Part shown: one piece after another, positions 1 to 13,720 of the stretch
Layout of the letters: each line of letters begins with the position of its first letter
Position numbering within the stretch: the stretch's first letter is position 1
NCBI GenBank assembly: GCA_903632075.3
Contig: CAHIKZ030001199.1
Span: 266,001 to 330,000, forward strand
Origin: Acanthosepion pharaonis
Lineage: Eukaryota; Mollusca; Cephalopoda; Sepiida; Sepiidae
Length of the DNA: 64,000 nt
Direction of reading: 5' to 3'
Made by a program: the position numbers and the translations under genes
Notes under the pieces: generated by a model
What the model saw: the letters and a program-made list of their open reading frames with translations, nothing else
Told to the model about the DNA's origin: nothing
Databases searched by the model: none

Positions 1-975
1 TTTAATCATATCTTGAAGTAGAAAGACATATTATCGAAATATTATTCAGCATTGTTAAACATTTTTTAAACAATATCTTTACATTTCTCTTCTTAAATCC
101 GACATTTCCCGAATTGTTATTATGTAATGGAAATATATGCCTCCGGGAATTTTCTAACAAACTTTTGCAAATGAATGTCACACGATAGAATGGTATTTTT
201 TTTTTTTTTAAATGACATATGATTAGAATAACTGGAAAATGACTGCAAATAAAGAAATAATGTTCTATCCTAAAGCGGAACCGGAAGTTATAACGTTGGC
301 GTTGTCGCATGATTATCGTTGACCCGGTATGTTTAACTGATAACCAATGGTCATTAATGAGAGGATATCACAACCTTAACCGTAATTTTTTATCAGAGCA
401 TTTTATATTTTCAGAATAGAACTAGATACAGATTGAGACGTTTTCAGAGTAATAACGATTCTTCGTATTCTCATGCATCTCGCGTTCAGTATCATGACAT
501 AATGAAGAATAATTCAGACTGACTGTAAAAGCGATTTGCAATTAGTGTAGGTTCATTTAAATTTAATATTTCTCAAACGCCCTAATATCAAAATAAAATG
601 TTTTCCAGTTCCTACAAGAACCATAAGAAATAAATACCGTTTTAGGCTTTACTATCTTAACGACATCTGTTCTCAAATTCAATGTCAGAAAAACTCTTCA
701 TTATCAAAGAATAAGTTTACGAGAACCACCTGAAAATGTATAAATCAAAGAATACTGTAAGATAAGAGAAAATATAAATATATTCATAGGTATATATCTA
801 AAATAAAATGGAATGACATCATAACAAAATAGATGGTGCACTTAAATTACTTATCAAACTGTCAGTGTTGACCTACGGCCATTCCTGCTTTACTGAATGA
901 AGGCTTATATTGCCTCACATATGTATCTTGTTTGCAAACGTGACAAACATATTTTTGAATCCCTCTGTATGTTTC
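1..975. other. Unassigned AT-rich sequence
   Basis: I see no gene, RNA or repeat structure that I can support here. The short open frames have no recognisable domain. Confidence 0.5.
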
Positions 976-982
976 CCCTTTA

Positions 983-1057
<75 letters not shown>

Positions 1058-1069
1058 GTGGGTGTTTGG

Positions 1070-1121
<52 letters not shown>

Positions 1122-1136
1122 ATACACACACACACA

Positions 1137-1175
<39 letters not shown>
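976..1175. repeat. Compound microsatellite (CT)n-(TA)n-(CA)n-(TA)n
   Basis: A CT run of about 30 bases passes into (TA)n. Short spacers (1056-1072 and 1113-1139, the latter ending in a CA run) separate it from two further (TA)n tracts. Open frames here only encode Ile-Tyr, Ser-Leu or Arg-Glu dipeptide repeats and are not genes. Confidence 0.95.
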
Positions 1176-1178
<3 letters not shown>

Positions 1179-1277
1179 GAAATGGTCATAAATTGTAATT
1201 TTTTTCTCCATCTATAGGCATTTTATCCATCAAGACATTCATTTATGTAGTTCACTGCTATCAGAAAGCAGATTTTT

Positions 1278-1320
1278 TTTTCTCCTGATGATGGCCATTT
1301 TGACCGAAACTAGTCGAGGA
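1278..1320 (+). ncRNA. Hammerhead-ribozyme-like motif upstream of PLE piece
   Basis: CTGATGA at 1285-1291 is followed by a short imperfect hairpin (GGCC/GACC) and GAAAC at 1306-1310, then TAGTC. The bases before the core (TTTCTC) can pair with those after it (GAGGAA, one G-U) to form a stem I, with GUC at the expected cleavage position. One extra base lies between CTGATGA and stem II compared with the classical core. A PLE reverse transcriptase piece begins 180 bases downstream. Ribozyme activity is inference. Confidence 0.4.
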
Positions 1321-1411
1321 ATCTAAATGAAATAATAATAAAAACGAAAGAATATTAATCTACAACCCAGTGTGTCTGAAGATTTTTAATTTTTTTAATA
1401 ATTTTATTGGT

Positions 1412-1412
<1 letters not shown>

Positions 1413-1486
<74 letters not shown>
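1413..1486. repeat. (TA)n microsatellite
   Basis: An uninterrupted TA run of about 74 bases that abuts the PLE reverse transcriptase piece starting just downstream. Confidence 0.97.
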
Positions 1487-1487
<1 letters not shown>

Positions 1488-1494
1488 GGTGATA

Positions 1495-1900
1495 TTAAAC
1501 AATTCCAAACTTACATCAGAATTTACACTCAAAAAATCAAATTGACCTGAGAATATAATTTCAACAAAATAACCATTTTTAGACATACTCATTAGAAATA
1601 AAAGCAACTACCTAATCACAGATATCTGCCACAAGCATAAATACAGCCAGCAATATCTTCATTTCAAGAGCCACCACTCAAAAACCTGACATCCCCTATT
1701 CTCTAACACTTAGCGTCTGTACTATATGTACTGACAAACAGCCTAAAAAAAACTCGTCTAGGAGAATTACATAGAACTCTAAAAAAATGAGGTTACCTCA
1801 CAACACTAACAAAGGTTTTGAACACGCAAATTAATTCATTTTAACAAACTACGAAATCCAAAGAAAGTACGATCGACCTTGCTGCTTTCTCCTTTTATCT
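1495..1900 (+). pseudogene. Penelope-like element RT (thumb region) relic
   Basis: Conceptual translation in shifting frames gives PFLDILIRNKSNYLITDI, then QQYLHFKSHHSKT, then LKKTRLGELHRTLKK. This is the post-catalytic part of Penelope-like reverse transcriptases (PFLDI box, QYLHFKSxHP box and following helices). In PLEs this region lies between the YVDD palm motif and the GIY-YIG nuclease. Frames change several times and stops are present, so it is dead. The palm with YVDD is missing; a (TA)n tract stands where it would begin. Confidence 0.75.
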
Positions 1901-1959
1901 TATCATCTTTAGGATGTGTTTACAATAATGAGCATCTCCATAAACTCCAATTAGTAATG

Positions 1960-1960
1960 A

Positions 1961-2022
<62 letters not shown>

Positions 2023-2197
2023 GTTTATATGCAATCGTCAGGTCACATATGAGTGTGGCCTGACGATTGCATATAGCATGAAACAGACTGTCGCCTCTAA
2101 GTGTTGACTTCTATGTTCACTTTTATATTTACACACGCTCTGTCTCTTATATTGAGCACTTTATCCCATAAATATAGCACACCTTAAGACTATATTT

Positions 2198-2261
<64 letters not shown>

Positions 2262-2262
2262 C
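1960..2262 (+). repeat. Dispersed repeat copy flanked by (TA)n on both sides
   Basis: (TA)n at 1962-2019 and 2202-2260 bracket a ~180-base unit. The unit has a 13-bp inverted repeat (TGCAATCGTCAGG at 2031-2043 against CCTGACGATTGCA at 2059-2071). It then carries CTGACGA-hairpin-GAAAC (2060-2084), GTCGCCTCTAAGTGTTGA and an ACTATATTTCTT end at the (TA)n junction. Further copies lie at 29.24-29.40, 48.07-48.21 (minus) and 48.55-48.71 kb, with the same 3' junction to (TA)n. Confidence 0.8.
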
Positions 2263-4050
2263 CCATTGTCAAATATTTCTGCATATTCATTCATAACAGC
2301 AGCTGAACTTCCAATGTCGGACCTGTCAGTAAGCACAGTTTTTCCTTTCTCTATAATATCGTCATTAACTTTACTGTGTCATTTTCTTATCAAGTTTACA
2401 TATAGCACCGTACTTTCAGAAGCACTTTCTTTCTTGAAAAATGCAGTTAAATGATCGATTTTTTCCTAACCGTGATCAATCACGGTGAAAGATTATTCGG
2501 AAGAGGATGATTGAAGCTAATTTTAAATCTTTCGTACGGCTTCAAGAAACTTTATAATTTATAACTAAAAATTACTTAGGATTTGTGACCATTTTTATAA
2601 TGAAAAAAAGTTGTTAGCTTTTGAACAGAGCTCATTATTAAAGTATTGAAATGATCTTCCAGTCCACAAATGACAGTACAATAATTCCAATTATTTCGAG
2701 ACATAGATGATATATCCAACGAAATACAGTAAATAGTCCGTTAATGAATCAAAGAACAGACTGGCCAAAACGGTTCATATTCCTTTGTTCAAATTTGGTT
2801 ACTTCTTGTATGTGCATTGTTGAAGCTACTTCCAGGATTTCATTATTATGTGTTACTTGTAGATTTTGAATTATAATCTTTTGAATATTCCCTTCCAGTT
2901 TACACTGCGCAAATAGCATGAATTTCCGCATCAGTTTAATTCAACGTCTCCAATATGTAACTTACATTTTCGGGTTTATTTACTATGCATCTAATCTTTT
3001 TATTTAATGCGTTCTTCTTGCTTCCACGGTTTTCAATTAAATTAATTTAATATCATTTTTTCTTAATATATAAATGCTTGGGTTAATATGATTAACCCAC
3101 ACGTAACTTAGGTAAATGCATCAGTTAGGTAAATAATTGTAAAATGGTAATAAAATTTGTCTGTTAAAAAGCAAAACACTTTACACAGAATATGATAGCT
3201 ATTGTCATTCAATTAATTTAATACAGTTTTTTTTTTCCGAAATTTATTTCCTTTGGCCGCATTTCTGGAATGAAAAATTTGCTTGCGCCTCACCAAATTT
3301 GATTTTTAAAAATGAAAAAAAAGGAAAGGGTTAAAGGAAGATAACCGCAGATTCGAAGTCAGCACATTATCATTGATAACTCTCTCCTCCAATTTGCAGA
3401 CCTTATTTAATATATTCTTAATATAATGAAAACATATGACAATGAAAAAAAAATCGGTGAATAATTATTTATAAGTATTTGTACTGAGACTCATACAAGC
3501 AATTACAAGTAATCCATAATGATATTTTTAAATCATATTTATTTTTGACAGAGGAATTTCTTGAAACAGTTTATAAATCTTTGATTGTCTTTCAAACATT
3601 CAGCCTTATTTGCTGTCCTCTTCCTCCGCACGTATGAGGCTCCCTGCCCCGTTCCGGAACCACGGACCTAATATAAATTAATGTAATGTCCTATTTTTAT
3701 GAGATTCCTGTGCTTATCGTTGCGAGTTGGTCAACCAGACTAGGCTAATAAACTATTGGATGTAAATCTCACTGTGTACCGTTCGAATATTTCGTAGTGA
3801 TAGTTTAAGAAAGGATTAATGAATGCGGCATGGCTTTCTTCCGCGTGATCTTATTGTTAAAACTAATTCCAATATATGCTGCCATACCAAGGATAATACA
3901 CGTTTTGTTAAGTTATCTGGCGAACAGAAGAAGAGTCATGTGAATTCATGGGCTTCCCCGAGGGCATCAGTATAAAGGGAATAGAAACTGAGTCACTCAA
4001 AATTCGTATTCGATAAAATAAATTTCGCGTCCAACCAAACGCTCCGCAGA
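2263..4050. other. Unassigned sequence
   Basis: No supported gene. Around 3620-3800 the base composition is less AT-rich than its surroundings, but I recognise no element in it. Confidence 0.5.
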
Positions 4051-4135
4051 CACACACACACACATATTGAATCAAGTGCATCACTTACACACACACACGC
4101 GGGCACACACACACAAGCACACACACACATATATA
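4051..4135. repeat. Interrupted (CA)n microsatellite
   Basis: Three CA runs are separated by short unique words and end in a short TA/GATA run. Confidence 0.9.
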
Positions 4136-4520
4136 GATAGAGATGTGTACAGATGAAAGAAAGAAAGAGTGAACTAATGCACTGCTCAACGTATTATTCT
4201 TACGGACAGTGATTCACATGTCAGTTTAAGGTAAGTCTATTGAATTCATTTGAATGGATTTATCGTACTATGACGAGCAAATTTCTGTGAAACTTCAAGT
4301 CGGAAATTTTTTTATTCATTTATTCTCTAATGACTGTCGTCTTCTATACTCTCTCTTGCTTTTTCTTGTTCATCTTCTTTGTCATTTTTACCATATTGTG
4401 ATTTGTCTTCCCCAAAATAATCTTGATTTGAAAGTATGCTTAAGTAATTTGCTGGCCGACGTGCCCTGTTAGCTGTCATCCATCGTATATAGACTTAAAT
4501 GTGTAGGGTACATGCACGCG

Positions 4521-4525
<5 letters not shown>

Positions 4526-4563
<38 letters not shown>
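4526..4563. repeat. (TA)n microsatellite
   Basis: Perfect TA run of about 38 bases. Confidence 0.95.
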
Positions 4564-4566
<3 letters not shown>

Positions 4567-4694
4567 AAGATATTTTATTTTTATACATTCTTTTTATAGA
4601 TACAAATATTAAAGTAAATGCTCTTTTTATAATAAACAGTATTAATAGCATTTACCGACCTGAATGTCTGAGAAATTTTCATAGAATCTATTCG

Positions 4695-4776
4695 TCCTCC
4701 GACAGGAATCGAACCTGTATCCTATACGGAACCGTCATGTAGCCTGACGTGCCTCAACCGATTGAGCCACAGAGGA
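4695..4776 (-). tRNA. tRNA-like gene, class II shape, apparent CTA anticodon
   Basis: Read on the minus strand, this 82-nt unit folds as a tRNA. The acceptor stem is TCCTCTG/CGGAGGA (one G-U). A box TGGCTCAATCGG and B box GGTTCGATTCC match pol III consensus. The anticodon arm CGTCA-GGCTACA-TGACG is perfect. A long variable arm (TCC-GTATA-GGA) and T arm ACAGG-TTCGATT-CCTGT follow. The loop places CTA in the anticodon position, an amber-reading (suppressor) anticodon. Position 33 is G instead of the near-universal U, the D stem has a mismatch, and no T-run terminator follows. A tRNA pseudogene or SINE head is therefore as likely as a functional tRNA. Confidence 0.6.
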
Positions 4777-4881
4777 TCGGTCGATTAGCAAGGCTGATTT
4801 TACTGCATTTAAACTACAATCTTCCATGAATCTCTCACGTACATTCATATCTGCTCAAAGCGTAATCAAATGTAAAGAAAT

Positions 4882-4988
4882 GACGTCACACTTTATGAAA
4901 TGGACAAAGTCCGACAATTACTTTAAGACATTTTTGTGTTTATTCATTCTTAATTGTCGGACTTTGTTCTTTTCATAATGTGTGACTC
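4882..4988. repeat. Foldback hairpin (39-bp arms, 30-base loop)
   Basis: The arms at 4882-4920 and 4951-4988 are near-perfect inverted repeats; the inner ends read GTCCGACAATTA and TAATTGTCGGAC. The spacer is 30 bases. The size and symmetry suggest a small foldback or MITE. There is no coding content. Confidence 0.8.
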
Positions 4989-6120
4989 CTTGATTTCCGG
5001 AGAACATTAATCTGCAAAAATTTAAATGCAATGTCAATCGCTATCTCTTGTTCACCTGATTAATGCTCAACAATAATTTTTTCTGTTCCTAATTTTTCCA
5101 CATCCTGTAAGCACTTGTGTTCTATTAGTATTCCTTCCTTACTTGGGTTGATTCCGATTAAAAATGTGTGTGTGTGTATGTGTGTGTGTGTTTGTATTTA
5201 AGAATATGTTTATCCATATATCAAAACCAATCTTATTTGGCTGATGACGCTAATTTTCATCTCCGTTATTGTAATCAAATCTTGCGTTTGCAAATCATGA
5301 AACAGAATAAATATAAGTTATTTTTCTGGCTCCATTGTTTTCTATGGAAATTTCCAGGAATCGAAAATGATCAGAATCTGGTAATATCATTTTTGTATTT
5401 CTTTGAAAATGCCGACTGCAAAAAGAGGTTCAAATTTTAAAATGTTGCTTTACCAGACGAACACTCAGATTAAATGTGATTCCCTATTTTTTGTGAGATA
5501 CTAAGAACTAAACGGACATTATTCTCCACAACTTTCTATCCAATTTAGATCTTAATAAAGTGTGTCTCTTTCGCATTGCACTATCCATTCACAGGAACTC
5601 ACCCAGATGCCTTCCGGTATCCAATTTATAACCGTTATATCCCATGAAATTATAAAACAAAAAATGCGCCTGTTAATATCTGTTCATATTACTCAGATGA
5701 GGCATTTTAACTATTTACACTATTTAAATCGCAATTACATGACAGTGGAATTAGAACAATCTCCCCTCATGGACTAAATAAAGGGTTCGTTTCGAAATTC
5801 CAACATATACCACCTGAGTAAGGTCGGAGATTACAATGGCCGAACCATCGTGGATGTTTCAATGAAGATTATCACAATAGTTCGAAAGATGTAAATATTT
5901 AAATTAAGCCGGTCAAATGTAAATATTTATAAGCGTATGTGAAAAGAGTTGGGCAAATTACCGAGATTTCGGCAGTGACAAACATATGATCTTAGATGAG
6001 AGAAAAATGAAAGAGGATTTGGACTGATATCAAGACATGAAGTTTTCGGGGATATCTGAAAGAATTATTGTTAAACTGAAAGTAAATCTTTCCAACATAT
6101 CGATCATAGTTTTTTTTTAT
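4989..6120. other. Unassigned sequence
   Basis: A short GT-rich run at 5166-5192 is the only repeat. No gene or element is recognised. Confidence 0.5.
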
Positions 6121-6124
6121 ATAT

Positions 6125-6965
6125 ACACTGACAGCACAAAGTACAGAAGAAGAAACTGAACAGTTTTTATTCTATGCCAGGCGACACCAAGACTCAATGC
6201 AAATCGAAATAAATTACAATTGCTAAGGTAGAATTGAATACAATGTATGCAATGAGAAAAATGGTGAAATAGTTGTCAAACTCAGACAAGGAACTCATAA
6301 TGAACGCGGAGAAAATTCGGTCTAATTGTAGTAGCGTAGACAACGCCTGGTTTCATGAAACAGCCAAGGCGTATATGGACATGGAGAAAGCCAGGAGGAG
6401 TAACGAAAAAACTAAATCAACTATATAACTATCAATAAAATGTTCAGACATTTAGTTTTAGACTGCAAAACATACCTACGTACCGACTGTGGTAGCAACA
6501 ATCTTTCTGTGTTATGTAAACTTAGATAAAGCTAAGGAAATTGTATATGGCCAAGGCGGCACACAAATTGCAAAAGGGCAGTCTTAAACGAGGCGAATCT
6601 GAAGGAGAAATATATGGACATTTTGAAAAATAGAAGCAAAGGACAAAATAAAAAGGAATCTCTCAGTGAGAGACATTATGAGAAATATTAGTAGTAATCA
6701 GCAATCAAGATCATGCCAAGAATATAAACTAAGATACAAGAATGAATGACAGAAGAAATTCTTGCATGAGGAGATCAGAAAACCATGACAAACAACACAA
6801 CATAATATAGAGCTTTGCACAAAGAAGTAAGTACCAAATGCAAGTAGGCGAAAAAGGAATGGCTCAACAAAAGTTGTGCAAAAAAAGAAAGCATGAGTAT
6901 CATAGATATATCAAATAGGAATCAAAATAAGAGAACAGCCAAAAAGATATGCTTATCAGCTTGAT
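6125..6965 (+). pseudogene. RTE-like LINE endonuclease and EN-RT linker relic
   Basis: Pieces of an apurinic-type endonuclease are readable in order across frames. They are STEEETEQF, then RQGTHNERGE, then RIWTWRKPGGVTKKLNQL (the usual WTW-SPGG-NQIDYI block), then RTDCGSNNLSVLCKLR (normally GADxGSDHxLL). The linker MTEEILA, YRALHKEVSTKCK and AKKEWLNKSC follows. The catalytic SDH has become SNN, and several stops and frameshifts are present. The style resembles RTE/BovB-type elements. The RT domain is absent here; related RT pieces lie at 22.0, 38.4 and 57.7 kb. Confidence 0.7.
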
Positions 6966-7034
6966 GCATAACCAACACTATTCGGAAGTTTGTTGGTCAA
7001 ACCATCTATCTCCGGACAGAAATGATTCCCAGAA

Positions 7035-7170
7035 GAGACTAAGTCGAAGTGTATAGACTCGTCGTGGGGGACAGTTTTCCTACCCCGTTGTTTACGGGGT
7101 CAACGGGGAATTTTTTACCAAGCCTACGGGCTCGGATACCCCACAATAAACTTAGCCTTGTGCCGCATCC
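7035..7170 (+). repeat. Dispersed repeat, copy 1 (second copy at 27.6 kb)
   Basis: A stretch containing TACGGGGTCAACGGGGAATTT and a CGGATACCCCACA block matches 27.60-27.76 kb (CTACGGGGAATTTTTGGC and CGGATATCCCACATTAAA). Both are followed by a TTGTGCC-CATC-GACCGC string. It is locally GC-richer than its surroundings. The family is unknown to me. Confidence 0.65.
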
Positions 7171-8135
7171 GACCGCATATGGGGGTTCATGAATATTTCA
7201 ACTGGAGGCATAAAAAACAAGGAGGGAAGATTGACATTAGAAAAAAAGGAAGCATACTTAACACATGGAAGGGATATATCGAAAAATACGTCGAAGACGA
7301 AAAAGTACAAGCAGCAATATACAGAAATATCGAAGGACCGGAAAAATCTGGAGTGAAATCAACACAGGCCAGATTAAAAAGAAACATAAAAAGAGATCGA
7401 TATAAAATTGAAATAGAGATCCTGACTATCTTAGAAAGGTAGGAATCCAGCTCGGATCTCCCTAACTAGAACTTGTATCAGGAAAATTATTATTAACTCA
7501 TGAAAATACGCATTGACTGAAATTAACAATCGTGTAAGTTGCACATGCTTATCCATCAATATCAAAGTCCAAATTATTATTCTGTTTTCAGAGTTTTCCT
7601 TCTCTAAGATTGGTTGTCAGCTACGGCTAGACACCCACGTATGTCTATATTATTTGTCCGAAAGCGAATGCAACAATGTCGACTGGAGTTTGAAGATGCC
7701 AAGACGATTTCTCTTTCCGAGTTTCTAACCATCGTGCCACCTCACCATACCTGGGATATTTAGCAAAACTGATAATAATCATTGAATACTAATCAGAAAT
7801 AAGAGAGTTGAAGATTAGATTATCTTCAATGCGAACCATACAGGTGGGGGTTTATGATATTTTAAATAATGCATGGTGTCCCAGATATTGCCTAGATTGA
7901 AAAATCTAGTCATTTCAAAAAATTCGTTTCATTAGAAAAGGCTTAACATAAAAAAAGGTCAACGTAGAAATAGTTTAATATAGAAAAGGCTTAATAAAGA
8001 ACATTTAATGCATTAAGGGAATACACAATAATGTAGAAAAAGCATAAATAGAACGGACTTAGAAATAAACATTTCATGGTGAGTGACAGATCCATCAGTC
8101 CATTTGAGTACCAGAGGATCTGATGATCACTTTAA

Positions 8136-8137
<2 letters not shown>
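7171..8137. other. Unassigned sequence
   Basis: A 94-residue Lys-rich open frame (7158-7442) has no recognisable domain and I do not call it a gene. Confidence 0.45.
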
Positions 8138-8207
<70 letters not shown>

Positions 8208-8739
8208 ATTGTGCAAATTAATTGAAACAACCGCTTTAGTTTTTTTTTTTTTTTTTTTTCACCATACGATCAGTTTTAGACCCACTGGAGGGACAGGGTG
8301 TAATCGATTTCTATTTTTTCTCATATTAAGTAATCGGCAGCGGCGTGCAGCAATGTGAATCTAGTTTAGGTGTGTATGATGAAATTTGTTTGGCCTTGAA
8401 AAATATTGCGTCATCCCTAATTGAATCAGATTTTTTTTCACGCCCAGATACTATTGTTTCGACTGTCGATAATTTGGCCTATGGACATTGTCTGCGATGG
8501 ACCTTACTCCAAAGAAGCTTACGAATATTGTAAGGCTGCACGAAAACACTGGCTAGCCTTACCAGTGAGCAAATGAGAGTAATATTCTACTGGCTCTTAA
8601 ACTCTCCTGATTATAATCTAATCGAGAATCTGTGGTCAATCTGCAAGGAACGATTTCGAGGAACTAACATGTCTACTGGGTCACTGTGTCATGTTTGCTT
8701 GGAAATATTGGTTTTGTTTCAATTAATTTACACAAGAGA

Positions 8740-8799
<60 letters not shown>
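8138..8799. repeat. (TA)n tract split by a transposon
   Basis: TA runs at 8138-8203 and 8741-8799 flank the Tc1 derivative exactly at its termini. TA is the Tc1/mariner target, so either the element jumped into an existing tract or both TA duplications expanded after insertion. Confidence 0.9.
8204..8740 (+). mobile_element. Tc1-type internal-deletion derivative
   Basis: Terminal inverted repeats share AAATTAATTGAAACAA near both ends (8216-8231 and the complement at 8714-8729) with TTGTG just outside, and TA flanks both sides. Inside, at 8497-8555, a frame reads MDLTPKK then IVRLHENTG, the N-terminus of Tc1-like transposases. It is followed at 8590-8660 by LNSPDYNLIENLWSICKERF, the block carrying the third catalytic acidic residue. 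The whole centre of the transposase is missing and stops are present, so this is a non-autonomous 537-bp relic. A poly-T run lies at 8240-8259. Confidence 0.75.
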
Positions 8800-8801
<2 letters not shown>

Positions 8802-9687
8802 CAATCAATTGTTTATACAACATGAACATTCATAAACTGAAAATATATTTCCATTTAATTATAAGGAAATTATACGACGTAAATATAATTTGTTTTTGGC
8901 TTCAACGGATATTTTCTTTCGATATCATTCTCCATGACATTAGTAAAAACTGTGGCTGAAGCCCTTAAAATTCTGTACAAATGTTATCCTTTAGTTATTA
9001 AATTCTGTTCTCTTTATTGATATCAACGCACACCTTATTTATATCCAAAGAAACGTATCAGGTTAACTCAAATCTGAAAAATATGGTGGCGTCATAATTT
9101 TGAATATTGGCGAAATTATGCGTCGAGCAAGATATTTTAAAAAATCCAAATTGATTCCACGGTGATTTTTTCTCAGAGTAATTTCCCTATATTAATCTAA
9201 TTTCTGAAAATTAAAATGAGAATTCTGATATGTTACATCATTTCTATCATGGATTTGAATTTTAAAGGCATATATTAATATACGGAAATAGAAGACAAAC
9301 ATGGAGCAGGAGCAAAGATAATATAAAAAATCATTATTCACAGTAAAGTTGCTTATCGAAAATATAAAAAAAAACAGTAAGAACCAACCGATTATAGATC
9401 CTCGCTCTTCAGGGCTAAAACTAGGAAAAACCTGAATATATGTTAAACAACTAAAAATTGAACGGAATATACTTTCAAAGACTCAGCAATTTAAATCCTA
9501 TATATTATATTTACAAACAGCAACCACTCCTCATTACAGTGTGAAGATTGATTGAACTTGATATAAATATTCAGTTGTTAACGCGAATGCACTCTGCTGA
9601 TTACTGTGGAAATGTTGATTTTTAACCTTTTACTTCCGCCGGCATAAATTTCAAATGAGTGCATAGGCCGGCAAACGTAATATAAGA
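8800..9687. other. Unassigned sequence
   Basis: AT-rich, with no recognisable gene or element. Confidence 0.5.
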
Positions 9688-10660
9688 ATGCCATACCTAG
9701 TTCTCTCTAACAATTTAACACCGAACTTTAAACCGGTAGCTACTATATCTACGGGACACAAAAAGTATAATAAATTATTTATCCAAACCGACGTGACTCG
9801 TATATTGAAGAAAGGAATGATTGAAACCAGTCATTTGCCGTGCAGAGCCCAGGTCTTCGTAGAAAAGAAACAAACAAATGGTAATCGTCTATTCCCATAT
9901 GATAAACCCATTTGCTTTGCTGGATGCTAACTTCTGACAAGAATAGAAGATATGATAAAGAAAATAACCAAAAAAAAAAAAAAAATATATATTTAGTACT
10001 CTGGACCAAAAGAACCTACTGTCAGGTAGCTATAAGGCTCAGCGATGTCCTAGGTATTCGAGGTCAGAGACAAAATCTATCAATTTTTCAGAATACTATT
10101 TTGTGAGATAAACTGGTTAGCTAGTTTTCAACGATAATATCAAAAGAGTACCTGAAAGACACCCATGTTTTCATCGATAATGTAACTATTTGCGGAAAAA
10201 AAAACGAGCGGAACATGACAAAAATATTAAATTATTTATAGCGGTTTTTAAAAATGACACGCTTAAGACCTAAAAATGTAAAATTACTCGGGTACATTAT
10301 AAATAAAAACAACCTAAAACCCGAAACAAAACATCTCAATCCATTAATCAACCTCCCGGTCACATAAGATTTACCTCTCTGTGCCATGCATTAGGAATGT
10401 CTGTATACTATGCACATTACATATCGTTTTTTCGGACACAAATCCACACTCTAACAGCAATATCAAATATTCCATATCAGAGAATGTTTTTACCGATGTA
10501 CTAAGCAAAAACCGTACTACTCCCGATCAGACACTACCTCTGGTAGTAGAGACAGACGTCACAACTGCCTCTTTAGGACAGTCTTTAAGACAGGAGACAT
10601 TTGTAAACATATTCTGTTGCACTCGCGTAAATATAAATTTAGTAGGTTGAAGACTTAAAG
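9688..10660 (+). pseudogene. Ty3/gypsy-type pol relic (RT and start of RNase H)
   Basis: The first block gives NFKPVATISTGHKKYNKLF, then ILKKGMIETS, then CRAQVFVEKK, the fingers region of gypsy RT (usually GIIEPSxSPWRAQVVV). Around 10150-10200 VFIDNVTICGK stands where YLDDVTI is expected, so the catalytic YxDD is damaged. KLLGYIINKNNLKPETKHL follows (usual LGYxIS box). At 10540-10600 LVVETDVTTASLGQSLRQ is the RNase H start with its first Asp kept. Frameshifts and stops make it dead. No LTRs were identified around it. Confidence 0.75.
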
Positions 10661-10719
10661 AACAAAAGGCGTCACATAAACATATTTTCAAAATTATCAT
10701 AATTATTTTCCCTAAAAAT

Positions 10720-11770
<1,051 letters not shown>

Positions 11771-11886
11771 TAATCATATCATTCAATGGATTAACAGTAT
11801 TTTAATGCATACCTTATGTTTTACTAGCGAAGAGATTTCGCCATTAATCGCATTAATACTGCTGATTGATTCTATGTATGATTATT

Positions 11887-11894
<8 letters not shown>

Positions 11895-11962
<68 letters not shown>
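11895..11962. repeat. (CT)n-(TA)n-(GT)n microsatellite
   Basis: Short CT run, TA run, then GT run. Confidence 0.95.
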
Positions 11963-11963
<1 letters not shown>

Positions 11964-12245
11964 AAGTGTGTGTAAGTCTTTGTGTGAGTATAGATGAATT
12001 AATGTCGTTAAGCTGATAGACATATGAGTTGCAGTGAAAAATGAAGATCCTTTTTTCATTTTAGTTTACCTCAAAAAAGAGTCGCTGGATGTAGAATTTT
12101 ATTGCGTGAGATTATTTTAAGTGGAGTTGAAGATGTAAGACAGAAGTATATATATATATTGAACATCGATGGTTTAGATATAGGTTTGATTTTCCTGGTC
12201 TTGGGGTGATTGAGAATGTAGTCAGGGAAGCATCCGCTCGGAGGA

Positions 12246-12363
<118 letters not shown>

Positions 12364-12640
12364 CGAAGTATGAGGAACTTAAAACAAAGTAAATAATGAT
12401 AGAGATTTCGTTATATATCACTGCCAAATAAAAAGTATCGGGGTAAAAGCTATTATTACGTGAATTATTTTGATGAGAACTAAATCTTTGAAGTGTAAGT
12501 GACAAAGATGTAAAGATTGCCTTTTATAGAAATGCAACAATCTAGAAATATATTTTGCCCTCATCAATTTACACCAAGATAGGCAATAAATCCACAATGA
12601 TGCAAAGGAATACTGAGTACTAAAGAATATAAGAAAACTA

Positions 12641-12985
12641 CTATTTATTAGATAGGACAATAAAAAACAAGAAATAAGAAAATAGTAGATAATGATCGAC
12701 ATTGGATTTAAGCCTTTTAAGATTAAATTTGAAGTTGAAGACGGAAGCGTGTTTCATAAGTGAGAAGTGCGATATCAGAAACTGTTTATGATTACATCTA
12801 GCAATTTTAACTGTAAAATAATAAGACCTTGCTGCCACATTAGTACTGTGCATAAATTCATACATTATACGCAGCAAGGAAGAAAGATCAAATTAATTGC
12901 CCCGAAAGAAGTTATAAGAAGGGTAGAGCAAAGCTATGTTACGACGGTTGGAAATGGACTAAATCCGAGGTGCAAATAGCTTGAA
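12641..12985 (-). pseudogene. CR1-like LINE C-terminal relic
   Basis: The minus strand reads MYEFMHSTNVAARSYYFTV, then KIARCNHKQFLISHFSLM, then a stretch ending FNLKRLKSNVDHYLLF. This matches the tail of CR1/Jockey-group ORF2 proteins (TR-A-RSHPFTV, SF-PRT-LWN-LP, FKSNV-HL). The usual LWNSLP box is partly lost. Related tails are at 23.7, 26.3 and 62.1 kb. It is truncated at its 5' side, as is normal for LINEs. Confidence 0.65.
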
Positions 12986-13129
12986 ACACCAAGCTGAAGA
13001 ATCAACGTATGGCATTATGTATGTTTAGATATATAAAATACGTCTGATATTTACCATTGGGCACTTTCTTACACTCTCGTATGATCAAAAGGATAAATAT
13101 AATTAAAGGCACGACAAATCTTCGTATGC

Positions 13130-13720
<591 letters not shown>

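Noticed and set aside
7158..7442. 94-residue Lys-rich frame
   Set aside because: No recognisable domain, starts inside a dispersed repeat, no splice or promoter context.
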